Origin: Sandaracinus amylolyticus
GTDB taxonomy: Bacteria > Myxococcota_A > Polyangia > Polyangiales > Sandaracinaceae
DNA: 64,000 nucleotides
Reading direction: 5' to 3'
Assembly (NCBI RefSeq): GCF_000737325.1
Contig: NZ_CP011125.1
Coordinates: forward strand, 6,076,001-6,140,000
Made by a program: the position numbers and the translations under genes. The notes below the pieces were generated by a model. The model had not been told where the DNA came from, searched no databases, and saw only the letters and a list, made by a program, of their open reading frames with translations. How positions within the stretch are numbered: the stretch's first letter is position 1; each line of letters begins with the position of its first letter. Below are positions 6,856 through 15,187 of this stretch, piece after piece.

Positions 6856-9315
6856 GTGCCGACCACGATGCTCGCGGACGACCCGCCCTTCGCTCGCCCC
6901 CAAGCGCCTTGGACGTCCGCCCGCGGCCTCCCATCCGTCCTCGAGCGCTGGCAGGACGACGGCGGGCTCTGGCGCAACGTCGCGCTCCATCACGTCGTCC
7001 CACCGCGCGATGCGCACCACGCCGAGGTCCCCGACGCGCTGCACCCGCTGCTCCGTGATGCGCTCGCGCGCCGCGGCATCGAGCGCCTCTACTCCCACCA
7101 GGCGCGCGCGTTCGATCTCGCGCGCGAGGGCCAGTCGATCGTCGTCGCGACGCCCACCGCGTCCGGCAAGTCGCTTTGCTACCACCTGCCCGTCCTCGAT
7201 CGCCTCGCCCGCGAGCCCGACGCGCGCGCGCTCTATCTCTTCCCGACGAAGGCGCTCTCGCGCGATCAGGAAGCGTCGCTCCGCACGCTCATGAAGGACG
7301 TGGGCCTCACCCACGGCGCGATCACCTACGACGGCGACACGCCCGGCGACGCACGCAGAGCCGCGCGAGAGCGCAGCGGCATCCTGCTGACGAACCCCGA
7401 CATGCTCCACGCGGGCATCCTCCCGCACCACGCGAGCTGGGCGCGCTTCTTCGCGTGCCTGCGCTACGTCGTCGTCGACGAGCTCCACACGTATCGCGGC
7501 GTCTTCGGCTCGCACCTCGCGAACGTGCTTCGTCGCCTCCAGCGCATCGCGCGCTTCCACGGCGCGGATCCCACGTTCGTGTTCGCGTCCGCGACGATCG
7601 GGAACCCGCGCGAGCACGCGCAGCGGATGATCGGCCGCGACGTCACGCTGATCGACGAGAGCGGCGCGCCGACCGGTCCCCGCCACGTCGTCGTCTACAA
7701 CCCGCCGGTCCTCAACCCCGAGCTCGGCGTGCGCGCGAGCTACCTGAAGACGGCGGTCTCGCTCACCGCGGATCTGCTGCGCGCGGAGGTGCCGACCATC
7801 GTCTTCGGCCAGTCGCGCAACTCGGTCGAGGTCATGCTCAAGTACCTCCGCGATCGCCTCGCCGCCGATCGCATCGATCCCGAGTGCATCCAGGCCTATC
7901 GAAGCGGTTATCTCCCCGAGACGCGACGCCGCATCGAAGAGGGCCTGCGCGCCGGCTCGATCCGCGGCGTCGTCGCGACCAACGCGCTCGAGCTCGGCAT
8001 CGACATCGGATCACTCCAAGCGGTCGTGTGCGCGGGGTATCCGGGCTCGATCGCCGCGCTGTGGCAGCGCTTCGGTCGCGCCGGTCGCCGCAGCGATCCC
8101 TCGCTCGCGCTGATGGTCGCGTCGAGCCAGCCGCTCGATCAGTTCTTCGCGCTCCAGGCGCACACGGTGATCGGCGCGCCCGTCGAGCACGCGCGGATCG
8201 ATCCCGACAACGTCGAGATCCTCGTGCAGCACCTCAAGTGCGCAGCGTTCGAGCTGCCCTTCGAAGAAGGCGAGGCGCTCGGTGACGTGCCGCCCGCCGC
8301 GGTGAAGGACGCGCTCGACTACCTCGCGCAGCACCAGGTCGTGCACGCCGGCGCCGGCGCGGGCGGCAAGACCGTCTACCACTGGGCGACCGACGCGTAC
8401 CCCGCGACCCACGTCAGCCTGCGCAGCGTCGGCTGGGACAACTTCGTCGTCATCGACCTCGACACCGACAAGACCATCGCCGAGATGGACTGGCGCGCGA
8501 CGCACACGATGCTGCACGTGCAGGCGATCTACCAGCACGAGGGCGAGCAGTACCAGGTCGAGCGCCTCGACTTCGAGAACCACAAGGCCTTCGTCCGCAA
8601 GGTCGAGCCCGACTACTACACGACCGCGATGACGTACACGCGCGTCGCGATCACGCAGGAGGACGACGGCGCGGTCATGAGCGCCGGCCTCTCGAGCGGG
8701 ATGGGCGAGGTCTCGGTCATCGAGAAGGTCGTCGGATACAAGAAGATCAAGTTCCACACGCACGAGAACGTCGGCTACGGCGACGTGCGCCTGCCCGAGA
8801 TGCAGATGCACACGAGCGCGTGCTGGATGACGATCGACGAGGACGTCGTGCGCGCGATGCCCCAGCCGCGCGCGATCGTGCTCGACGCGATCCGCGGCGT
8901 CATGAACGCGATGCACCTCGTCGCGTCGGTCGGGCTGATGTGCGATCCGCGCGACCTCGGGCACACGCTGGGCGATCGCGGCGGAGAGGGCGAGCTGCCG
9001 AGCAAGGGCGAGCCGCTGTCTTCCCTCGCTGCAGGGCCCGGGTTCGATCCGACGATCTTCCTCTACGACGCGGTGCCCGGCGGGGTCGGGCTCGCGCCGC
9101 GTCTGTTCGAGGACCGCGAGTCGCTGATGCGCCGCACCCGCGCGCTGATCGACGGCTGCGAGTGCACGGGTGGATGCCCCGCGTGCATCGGCGCGCTGGT
9201 CTCGCCTCCGCCCGCGAGCGCCGCACGCGCCGAGATCGTCACCAGCGCATCGAGCGACCTCAAGCACCTCGCGCTCACGCTGCTCGACGCCCTCGGCGTC
9301 GGCGCCACCCACTGA
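6856..9315 (+). CDS. mrfA: MrfA/YprA-like DEAD/DEAH-box helicase with DUF1998
   Basis: An 819-residue superfamily-2 helicase. Motif I is TPTASGKS near residue 103, motif II is DELH near 205 and motif III is SATIGNP. The helicase C domain carries TNALELGIDIG and QRFGRAGRR. The C-terminal DUF1998-type zinc block contains CECTGGCPACIG near residue 775. This architecture matches Bacillus MrfA (YprA), a 3'-5' helicase acting in repair of mitomycin-type DNA damage. The gene immediately downstream is MrfB/YprB-like, which strengthens the assignment. It starts at GTG 6856; an ATG at 6868 (MLADDPPF) is an alternative. It should act in the cytoplasm on damaged DNA. Confidence 0.85.
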   Translation: MPTTMLADDPPFARPQAPWTSARGLPSVLERWQDDGGLWRNVALHHVVPPRDAHHAEVPDALHPLLRDALARRGIERLYSHQARAFDLAREGQSIVVATPTASGKSLCYHLPVLDRLAREPDARALYLFPTKALSRDQEASLRTLMKDVGLTHGAITYDGDTPGDARRAARERSGILLTNPDMLHAGILPHHASWARFFACLRYVVVDELHTYRGVFGSHLANVLRRLQRIARFHGADPTFVFASATIGNPREHAQRMIGRDVTLIDESGAPTGPRHVVVYNPPVLNPELGVRASYLKTAVSLTADLLRAEVPTIVFGQSRNSVEVMLKYLRDRLAADRIDPECIQAYRSGYLPETRRRIEEGLRAGSIRGVVATNALELGIDIGSLQAVVCAGYPGSIAALWQRFGRAGRRSDPSLALMVASSQPLDQFFALQAHTVIGAPVEHARIDPDNVEILVQHLKCAAFELPFEEGEALGDVPPAAVKDALDYLAQHQVVHAGAGAGGKTVYHWATDAYPATHVSLRSVGWDNFVVIDLDTDKTIAEMDWRATHTMLHVQAIYQHEGEQYQVERLDFENHKAFVRKVEPDYYTTAMTYTRVAITQEDDGAVMSAGLSSGMGEVSVIEKVVGYKKIKFHTHENVGYGDVRLPEMQMHTSACWMTIDEDVVRAMPQPRAIVLDAIRGVMNAMHLVASVGLMCDPRDLGHTLGDRGGEGELPSKGEPLSSLAAGPGFDPTIFLYDAVPGGVGLAPRLFEDRESLMRRTRALIDGCECTGGCPACIGALVSPPPASAARAEIVTSASSDLKHLALTLLDALGVGATH

Positions 9316-9325
9316 GGGCGAACCG

Positions 9326-10729
9326 TTGGACCTCAAACGAAAGCTCGCCCGCCTCGGCGCGCCGGGGCCCGCGCCGCAGCCAGCGCCTCCACCGCCCGAG
9401 CCCGTCCTCTCCGCGGTCGACCTCGAGCGCCGAGAGCGCATCGCGCGGCTGCGCGCGACGATCGATCGGCTCGAGTCGCGCGACCGCGTCGCGATGCGCA
9501 CCGCGCCCCGCCCCGCGGCGGTGAAGACACCGCTCCCGGGCACGCTCGACGACACGCCGCACGGCCCGCTGCATCGCGTGGTGCAGTACCTCCCGCCCGC
9601 GCACCACCACGGGCGCATCGCGATCGCGCGCGCGCTCGAAGTGCGCAGCGAGATCGCCGCGGCGCTCGCGCTCGATCCCGCGCTCGACGGAGTCGATCTC
9701 CGGAAGATGCTGCTGCTCGACACCGAGACCACGGGCCTCTCGGGCGGAACCGGGACGCTGCCGTTCCTGATCGGGATGGCGTGGTTCGAGGACGAGAGCC
9801 TGCGCGTGGAGCAGCTCTTCCTGCGACGCCCGGGCGAGGAGCGCCCGCTGCTCGCGCGGCTCGCGGAGCGCATCGCCGAGAGCTCGTGCATCGTCACCTA
9901 CAACGGGAAGAGCTTCGACTGGCCGCTGCTGCGTACGCGCGCCGTGCTCAACCGCGTGCCGGTGCCCACGCCGCGCGCGCACCTCGATCTGCTGCACTGC
10001 GCGCGTCGTGTGTTCGCGCGACGGCTGGGCCAGGTGCGGCTCGTCCAGATCGAGACCGAGGTGCTCGGCATGCGCCGCGAGCGCGACGTCGACGGCGCGG
10101 AGATCCCGCACCTCTACTGGGACTTCGTGCGCGGCGCGGAGGGCTCGGTGATCAGCCCGGTGATCGAGCACAACGCGAACGATCTCGTCGCGCTCGCGGC
10201 GCTGCTCGCGACGCTCGGCGAGCGCTGGCAGGACGTGCTGCCCGCCCACGAGCCCGAGGATCGCCTCGGCATCGCGCGGGTCGCGCTGCGGCACGGTGAT
10301 CTCGATCGCGCGGCGCGCTTCGCGGAAGCGGCTGCGAGCGGCGGTGGTGATGCGGAGCTGACGGTCGACGCGCTGCTCGTCGCGAGCTCCGCGGCGCGCG
10401 CTCGTGCTCGGCACGACGAGGTGCTGCGCCTGTTGCGCGACGCGCTCGACGCCGCGCCCGACGACGCGCGACGTGCGCCTCTGCACCTCGCGCTCGCGAA
10501 GCACCTCGAGCACCGCACGCGCGATCCCGCGGCCGCGCTGGCGCACGCCGGGCGCACCGCCGCGGTCGAAGGAGAAGACGCGTGCGCGAAGCGCGTCGCG
10601 CGCCTCGCGAAGAAGCGCGAGCGCGACGAGCAGCGCGAGGCGAAGCGTGCCGCGCGCGAGGCGAAGCGCGCCGCACGCGCGCTGGCGCTCCCCCTCGAGC
10701 GGACGACTCCGAAGTCGGAGAGGAACTAG
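9326..10729 (+). CDS. mrfB: MrfB/YprB-like RNase H-fold exonuclease
   Basis: A 467-residue protein beginning at TTG 9326, ten bases after the helicase stop and behind a GAGGG ribosome site. The exonuclease core shows the DxE motif in LLLDTETTGLSGG (about residue 130). A following Asp lies in HLDLLHCARR, and a final acidic motif in EHNANDLVAL is near residue 283. This is the RNase H-like fold of YprB. The C-terminal ~150 residues look TPR-like and end in a Lys/Arg-rich tail (KRAAREAKRAARAL). In Bacillus, MrfB is the metal-dependent exonuclease partner of MrfA. The tight spacing here implies the same partnership, probably as one operon. It converges on the next gene with no gap. Confidence 0.82.
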   Translation: MDLKRKLARLGAPGPAPQPAPPPPEPVLSAVDLERRERIARLRATIDRLESRDRVAMRTAPRPAAVKTPLPGTLDDTPHGPLHRVVQYLPPAHHHGRIAIARALEVRSEIAAALALDPALDGVDLRKMLLLDTETTGLSGGTGTLPFLIGMAWFEDESLRVEQLFLRRPGEERPLLARLAERIAESSCIVTYNGKSFDWPLLRTRAVLNRVPVPTPRAHLDLLHCARRVFARRLGQVRLVQIETEVLGMRRERDVDGAEIPHLYWDFVRGAEGSVISPVIEHNANDLVALAALLATLGERWQDVLPAHEPEDRLGIARVALRHGDLDRAARFAEAAASGGGDAELTVDALLVASSAARARARHDEVLRLLRDALDAAPDDARRAPLHLALAKHLEHRTRDPAAALAHAGRTAAVEGEDACAKRVARLAKKRERDEQREAKRAAREAKRAARALALPLERTTPKSERN

Positions 10730-11206
10730 TTAGCGCGTGAAGTACTTCGACATCGGCGCGAAGTAGAGCTGCTTCCAGTCCTCGCGATACTTGTGCGCGC
10801 CACCCTTCGGCAGCTCGGTGTGCTTGAGGACGAGGCGCGTGCCGTCGCCCTCGGGCACGAAGCGCAGCTCGAGCCGCGAGTCCGCGTCGTCGTCCTCGAA
10901 GTCGCTCGTGCGCCACGCCTGCACGATGCGCTCGCCCGCGTGGAGCTCGAGCGTCTCGCCCTCGATGTATCCGTCCCACGCGGTGAAGCGCCCGCCGACG
11001 CGCGGCTCGCAGCTCGCTTGGCCGCCGGTGAACGCGCCGTGCTCGCGCGCATCGAGCCACGCCGCGTAGAGCGCGCTCGGATCGATCGGGAGCGTCACGG
11101 AGAGCTCGAGCCTCTCGCGCGCCGGGACGCTGGTGTCGTGCCCGCGCGCGTCGCGCGCGAGCCTCGCTGCGGGTCTCGACAAGAGCTTCGACTTCGGCTT
11201 CGCCAT
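10730..11206 (-). CDS. SRPBCC/AHSA1-like (START-fold) domain protein
   Basis: A 158-residue protein with a basic N-terminal extension of about 30 residues. A single Bet v1-like SRPBCC domain of the Aha1/AHSA1 C-terminal type follows. Recognisable blocks are LPIDPSALYAAWLDAREH, GGRFTAWDGYIEGE, IVQAWRTSDFEDDDADS and LKHTELPKGGAHKYREDWK. The fold forms a hydrophobic cavity for a small ligand; the ligand is unknown. Neighbours converge or diverge, so it is probably transcribed alone. Confidence 0.8.
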   Translation of the reverse strand: MAKPKSKLLSRPAARLARDARGHDTSVPARERLELSVTLPIDPSALYAAWLDAREHGAFTGGQASCEPRVGGRFTAWDGYIEGETLELHAGERIVQAWRTSDFEDDDADSRLELRFVPEGDGTRLVLKHTELPKGGAHKYREDWKQLYFAPMSKYFTR

Positions 11207-11368
11207 CGGACCACCTCGCGCGGGGAAGCATCGACGAGCGCGAGAACGCGCGGAAGCTCCCGGCGCGGAGACGTGGGCGCGCGCACCACCTCACGCGCAC
11301 GCGCAAGCGTCGCGCGCGATTGCCTTCCAGAGCGCGCGGCGCGGGACTACGTGCTCGTTCAGGTCGCA

Positions 11369-12391
11369 ATGCCGCTCGAGCTTCACTCCACCTCCGGGGC
11401 CCTGACGAGCGCGCGCGCCGCCAAGAGCTCGTCCACCTCGCGACGCGCCTCGGCGTCCGATCGCGACGGCTGGGAGCGCATGCGGTACGTGCTCTGTCAT
11501 CCGCTGCACCTCTCGATCGGCACCACGCTGCTCGCGACCACGCTCCTCGTGGGGAGCGCGTGGATGCTGATCGCGCTCGCGGTGCTCGAGACGATCACGC
11601 TCGGCGTGCTCCCTCGGTCGAACGCGGTCGCGCGCCGCGCGCAGCGACATCGACGCGAGCATCGTCGCCTCGTCGCCGCGCAGGCGCGCGTCGCGATGCA
11701 TCCGTCGATGGAGCCGATGCACGTGCAGGAGCTCGCGGAGCTCGAGCGGCGCATCTCGACGGCGCGCTCGCACGCGGCGAGCGTATCGGAGAGCGTCGAG
11801 ATCCTCTTCGACGAGTGGCTCGCGCCCGATCGTCTCCTCGACGGCTACGTGCGGCTCTCGGTCGCGCACCGCACGGCGCGCGAGTCGTCGATGCTCGCGG
11901 ACGCGGCGCAGCTGCACGCGGAGATCGCGGCGCTCGAGCTCGAGCGCGACACCGCGCGCTCGTCGCGCCTGCGACGTCTCGCCGAGCGCCGCATCGAGCT
12001 CACGCGCCGTCGCCTGACGTGCCTGCGCGAGGCGGAAGAAGAGCGCGACGCGCTCGCGAGCGAGATCGCGTCGGTCGCCGCGCTGTGTCGGCTCGTGCAG
12101 GAGCGCACCACCGCGGTCGTCGGACAGGGCGATCTGCACGCGGAGATCGAGCGCCTCGTCGGCGACGTCGAGCTCTGCGACGACGCGATGAGCGAGGTGC
12201 ACGCGACCGCGACCGCGCGCGCGGCGGAGCCGATGCTGGTGCGCGTCGCGGAGGAGATCACGGCGCTCCAGGCGCAGCCTCCGATGCTCGCCGACGTGGC
12301 GCGCGGGGAGCCGAGGAGCGGAACGGAGAGCGCCGAGCTCGAGGTCGAGCCCACGCCCGCGCACGCACGTCGCCGCATGCACGTCGGCTGA
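11369..12391 (+). CDS. membrane-anchored coiled-coil protein of unknown function
   Basis: A 340-residue protein if the ATG at 11369 is used. An ATG at 11480 behind GGGAG gives 303 residues and may be the true start. Hydrophobic segments follow at IGTTLLATTLLVGSAWM and LIALAVLETITLGVL, forming one or two membrane helices. The rest is charged and helical with heptad-like Leu/Ala/Arg patterns (about residues 90-300), predicting a long coiled coil. I do not recognise a family. It is a lone gene on this strand, followed by a bidirectional hairpin terminator. Confidence 0.55.
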   Translation: MPLELHSTSGALTSARAAKSSSTSRRASASDRDGWERMRYVLCHPLHLSIGTTLLATTLLVGSAWMLIALAVLETITLGVLPRSNAVARRAQRHRREHRRLVAAQARVAMHPSMEPMHVQELAELERRISTARSHAASVSESVEILFDEWLAPDRLLDGYVRLSVAHRTARESSMLADAAQLHAEIAALELERDTARSSRLRRLAERRIELTRRRLTCLREAEEERDALASEIASVAALCRLVQERTTAVVGQGDLHAEIERLVGDVELCDDAMSEVHATATARAAEPMLVRVAEEITALQAQPPMLADVARGEPRSGTESAELEVEPTPAHARRRMHVG

Positions 12392-12420
12392 GCGGCGAGA
12401 TCGCGACGCCGCGAAAACAC

Positions 12421-12455
12421 GAACGCCGCGAGCGCTGTGTGCGCCCGCGGCGTTC
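12421..12455. terminator. bidirectional hairpin terminator between coiled-coil gene and tRNA-Lys
   Basis: Perfect 10-bp arms GAACGCCGCG (12421-12430) and CGCGGCGTTC (12446-12455) enclose 15 nt. On the minus strand four T residues follow shortly after the stem, fitting an intrinsic terminator for the tRNA. On the plus strand the stem follows the gene ending at 12391. Confidence 0.7.
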
Positions 12456-12460
12456 TTCAG

Positions 12461-12533
12461 TGGGTCATCTCGGACTTGAACCGAGAGCCAACGGATTAAG
12501 AGTCCGCTGCTCTACCAATTGAGCTAATGACCC
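12461..12533 (-). tRNA. tRNA-Lys(CTT)
   Basis: A 73-nt cloverleaf on the minus strand. The acceptor GGGTCAT pairs with ATGACCC and the D arm is GCTC...GAGC. The anticodon stem GCGGA/TCCGT flanks the loop CTCTTAA with anticodon CTT. The T arm is CTCGG-TTCAAGT-CCGAG and the discriminator is A. CCA is not encoded. Confidence 0.97.
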
Positions 12534-12557
12534 GTGATTTTCGATCCGACTCTATCA

Positions 12558-12593
12558 CTCAGCTCGAGTCGAGCACTCGATTCGAGAGCTGAG
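12558..12593 (-). terminator. hairpin between tRNA-Arg and tRNA-Lys
   Basis: CTCAGCTC (12558-12565) pairs with GAGCTGAG (12586-12593), and an inner CGAG/CTCG dyad extends the stem. It lies directly downstream of tRNA-Arg in transcription order. It may terminate tRNA-Arg or serve as a processing signal. No strong T-run follows. Confidence 0.5.
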
Positions 12594-12607
12594 CACCAGT
12601 GGAGTAG

Positions 12608-12681
<74 letters not shown>

Positions 12682-12694
12682 CCGGAGGACCCGT

Positions 12695-12722
12695 GAGATA
12701 CTCGACTTTCGTTCCTTGTCAA
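12695..12722 (-). promoter_or_regulatory. sigma70-like promoter of tRNA-Arg
   Basis: On the minus strand TTGACA (12717-12722), a 16-bp spacer and TATCTC (12695-12700) sit just upstream of the tRNA-Arg 5' end at 12681. The -35 box is a perfect consensus match. Confidence 0.75.
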
Positions 12723-12937
12723 CGACTTTCGAGCACTGCCATTCGTGCTCGATTTGCGCTCCGAACGAGAGCGCAGGCGCCGAGCGATCGAGACCAGAAC
12801 AGTCTCGCATCGCCCGCCCCTCTCGAGAGCGGCAGCCCGTGCGGGCCGCGTTCTCTGCTCGCCGACCCGCGGTCGGACGAGAGGGCTCTATCGAACGTCG
12901 AATCCCAAGCGCACAGGGACCCGCACCAGAAACACAG

Positions 12938-13011
12938 GGTGACCGACGGGAATCGAACCCGCGACACTCGGAGCCACAATCCGATGCTCTACCAACTGAG
13001 CTACGGCCACC
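12938..13011 (-). tRNA. tRNA-His(GTG)
   Basis: A minus-strand cloverleaf with acceptor GTGGCCG/CGGTCAC, D arm GCTC-AGTTGGTA-GAGC and anticodon stem TCGGA/TCCGA. The loop TTGTGGC carries anticodon GTG. The T arm is GCGGG-TTCGATT-CCCGT. The extra 5' G (-1) typical of tRNA-His is encoded at 13011, facing discriminator C at 12938. CCA is not encoded. Confidence 0.97.
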
Positions 13012-13027
13012 ACGAACGAGGGCCGGC

Positions 13028-13055
13028 AGTCTAGCGAAGAGCGCTCACCCTGCAA
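13028..13055 (-). promoter_or_regulatory. sigma70-like promoter of tRNA-His
   Basis: On the minus strand TTGCAG (13050-13055), a 16-bp spacer and TAGACT (13028-13033) lie 17 bp before the tRNA-His gene, within the gap that follows the methyltransferase stop. Confidence 0.6.
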
Positions 13056-13064
13056 GTGCGATCA

Positions 13065-13607
13065 TCACTCTTTCGGAGTCACGATCACACGGCCCGCGCC
13101 CGCATATCGACGCCGCGCCCACTCTGCCATCGCGATCCCGGCCGCGACCGTCATCGGGTAGCTGTGGTTGATCCCGAACATCGGGATCCCGATCACCTCG
13201 TCGGACGCCGCGAGGATCTCCGCGCCGACGCCCTCTTCCTCGTTGCCCACGACGATCACGCAGTGCTCGGGCATCTTCGCGTCCCAGAGCCCGACCGACG
13301 CGTCGTCCTTCTCGAGCGAGCACAAGAACCAGCCGCGCTCCTTCGCCATCGCGACGAACGCGGCCTCGCTCTCGACCTCGACCACGTTCTCGTAGCGCTG
13401 CATGCCCATCGCCGCGCGCTCGTACCAGGGCTCGATCCCGATGAGCACGATCTCGCGCACCAGGAACGAGTGCGCGGTGCGGATGATCGCGCCGACGTTG
13501 AACGGGTTCTTCGAGCGACGGATCGCGATGCGCACCGGATGACGGATGCGATCGAGCTCGCGACGCACCTCGTCGATCGGCATCCCGAGCGGCGGAACGT
13601 AGGCCAT
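13065..13607 (-). CDS. SpoU/TrmH-family RNA 2'-O-methyltransferase
   Basis: A 180-residue SPOUT enzyme that transfers methyl from S-adenosylmethionine to a ribose 2'-OH of tRNA or rRNA. The three family motifs are present. Motif 1 is SKNPFNVGAIIRTAHSF (residues ~32-48). Motif 2 is VIVVGNEEEGV (~117-127). Motif 3, which builds the knot, is IPMFGINHSYPMTVAAG (~140-156). It lacks an N-terminal RNA-binding extension, so it is a minimal catalytic domain resembling TrmH/TrmL types; the modified nucleotide is not predictable. It lies just upstream of tRNA-His on the same strand, which may be chance. Confidence 0.88.
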   Translation of the reverse strand: MAYVPPLGMPIDEVRRELDRIRHPVRIAIRRSKNPFNVGAIIRTAHSFLVREIVLIGIEPWYERAAMGMQRYENVVEVESEAAFVAMAKERGWFLCSLEKDDASVGLWDAKMPEHCVIVVGNEEEGVGAEILAASDEVIGIPMFGINHSYPMTVAAGIAMAEWARRRYAGAGRVIVTPKE

Positions 13608-13610
13608 TCA

Positions 13611-13650
13611 CCAAAACGACGAAGGGCCGGTCCGGAGACCAGCCCTTCGT
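13611..13650 (-). terminator. intrinsic terminator after the fatty acid hydroxylase gene
   Basis: Nested stem: ACGAAGGGC (13619-13627) pairs with GCCCTTCGT (13642-13650), with an inner GGTC/GACC pair. On the minus strand it is followed by TTTT (complement of 13613-13616). It lies between the hydroxylase stop and the methyltransferase start. Confidence 0.85.
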
Positions 13651-13652
13651 TC

Positions 13653-14381
13653 TCAGCTCTCGGCCGTCGGCGCTGCGTGTCGCCCGGCCTGCCGCGCCAT
13701 CTTGTTCAGCGGCAGGTACGTGCCGAAGACGAAGTCCCACAGCGGCGAGGTGATGCCGTAGCGATGGTTCGGCGAGTCGTGGTGGTGGAGCATGTGGTAG
13801 CGCTTCAGCCACCGGCCCACGCCACCCTTCGGGTTGAAGTAGTGCGTGTAGTAGTGGACCCAGTCGTACGCGATGTAGCCCGCCGCGGTGCCCGCGAAGA
13901 TCGGGAACCAGTACGCGCCGAACACGAGGTACCAGATGCCCGCGACGATCGCCGCGAACGGCCAGATCCCGATCGGCGGGAGCACGAGCCGCATCGGGTC
14001 GTTCATGAACTCGTGGTGGTACCCGTGCAGCAGGAAGTGCTGCAGGCGCTGCTTCTCGTTCTTCGGGACGAAGTGGAAGATCCAGCGGTGCAGGCAGTAC
14101 TCGATGAACGTCGTGATCAGGAAGCCCGCCGCGAAGAGCGGGATCACGCCGAGCCCGAACGCCTGGGCGCCCGACCAGAGCCCCCACACGACGAACGGCC
14201 CGAACCAGATGCCGGGCGTGATCGGGTGGGCCTGGGCGAACCACTTCTCGAGGAACTGGTTCTTGAACACCTGGATCCGGTTGGGCGGCTTGCCGCGCTT
14301 CCCGTTCGGACCGGGCGTCGGCTCGGGCATCTTGCCCTCCGCCGCATCGAGGCACTCTTGCGTGAGATCCAGCAGGCCCAT
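13653..14381 (-). CDS. fatty acid hydroxylase superfamily membrane protein
   Basis: A 242-residue integral membrane di-iron enzyme. Histidine clusters typical of the fatty acid/sterol hydroxylase superfamily are seen: LHRWIFH, HGYHHEF, HYYTHYF and HMLHHHDSPNHRYG. Hydrophobic helices lie between them (for example GVIPLFAAGFLITTF and IWPFAAIVAGIWYLVF). The domain order and the closing HRYGITSPLWDFVFGTY resemble FA2H/Scs7 fatty acid 2-hydroxylases without the cytochrome b5 domain. It would hydroxylate an acyl chain or sphingolipid. It ends at a strong intrinsic terminator and has a MarR gene divergently placed upstream. Confidence 0.85.
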   Translation of the reverse strand: MGLLDLTQECLDAAEGKMPEPTPGPNGKRGKPPNRIQVFKNQFLEKWFAQAHPITPGIWFGPFVVWGLWSGAQAFGLGVIPLFAAGFLITTFIEYCLHRWIFHFVPKNEKQRLQHFLLHGYHHEFMNDPMRLVLPPIGIWPFAAIVAGIWYLVFGAYWFPIFAGTAAGYIAYDWVHYYTHYFNPKGGVGRWLKRYHMLHHHDSPNHRYGITSPLWDFVFGTYLPLNKMARQAGRHAAPTAES

Positions 14382-14583
14382 GTTGCTCCGACGTCGACGT
14401 TCAGGTCGGCGGAGGGGTAGCATGCGCGCGACTTCCGTCGCAAACGCGCGATGGGGCCCGTGTCGCGGCATCGGCCTCGGTCGATGCGTGGCCTCACTCG
14501 ATGGCGAGCCGCGCACGACGCCGAAGCTCACTCCATTCTCACCTCCGACCTCCCGCTACTACCCTTTTCGCTAGGAAGAACTC

Positions 14584-15150
14584 TTGGAGACCACGAGCGA
14601 GACGTCCATCGCCGCCGGCATCCTCACCGATCCGACGACGCGCTACGTGATCCGCGAGATCGCTTGGCGGTTCGCGTATCTCCGCCGCGTCGTCATCAAC
14701 GAGATGAGCCGCGTGCTGACACCCCTCGGCGCGACCGTGCCGCAGTACCACGTGCTCTTCCGCCTCGCGACGGCGGAGGGCCCGCTCTCGCAGCAGGAGC
14801 TGACGCTGGACGCCGGCCTCGACGCCGCGGGGGTGAGCCGCCTCGTCGCGCGCATGGCGAAGGACAAGCAGGTCACGATCAAGGTCGACGCGCGCGATCG
14901 CCGTCGTCGCCTGGTGCGCCTGACCGCGAAGGGGCGCGCGCTCGAGGAGTCGCTCTCGCCGCTCGTCGACTCCGCGGTGCGGAACATGGTGACGGGCTTC
15001 ACCGACGAGGAGGCGATGTTCCTCGTGCAGCTCCTCGACAAGGCCGTGCGCTCGACGATGGATCGCGAGACCGACCGCAAGCGCCGCTCCCGCCGTCGCG
15101 CCGCGAACGGCCACGCCGAGGCCGAGGCGAGCGAGCCTCCTCGGGCGTGA
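14584..15150 (+). CDS. MarR-family transcriptional regulator
   Basis: A 188-residue winged-helix regulator from a TTG start behind an AGGAAG ribosome site. The MarR fold is recognisable. There is a dimerisation helix followed by PQYHVLFRLATAEGPLSQQELT and the recognition helix region DAAGVSRLVARMAKDKQVTI. The wing is DARDRRRRLVRLTAKGR (residues ~100-116). The C-terminus is a basic tail (RKRRSRRRAANGH) beyond the usual length. The ligand is unknown. It is divergent from the fatty acid hydroxylase gene and 37 bp upstream of the kinase gene, so it may control either. Confidence 0.85.
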   Translation: METTSETSIAAGILTDPTTRYVIREIAWRFAYLRRVVINEMSRVLTPLGATVPQYHVLFRLATAEGPLSQQELTLDAGLDAAGVSRLVARMAKDKQVTIKVDARDRRRRLVRLTAKGRALEESLSPLVDSAVRNMVTGFTDEEAMFLVQLLDKAVRSTMDRETDRKRRSRRRAANGHAEAEASEPPRA

Positions 15151-15187
15151 CCGGCGCGGCAGGCCCGTATAGGATCGCGGGGCTCGG

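Noticed and set aside
12682-12937. A small gene between tRNA-Arg and tRNA-His
   Set aside because: Short open frames exist in all directions, but none has a ribosome site or plausible composition; the stretch holds only the tRNA-Arg promoter.
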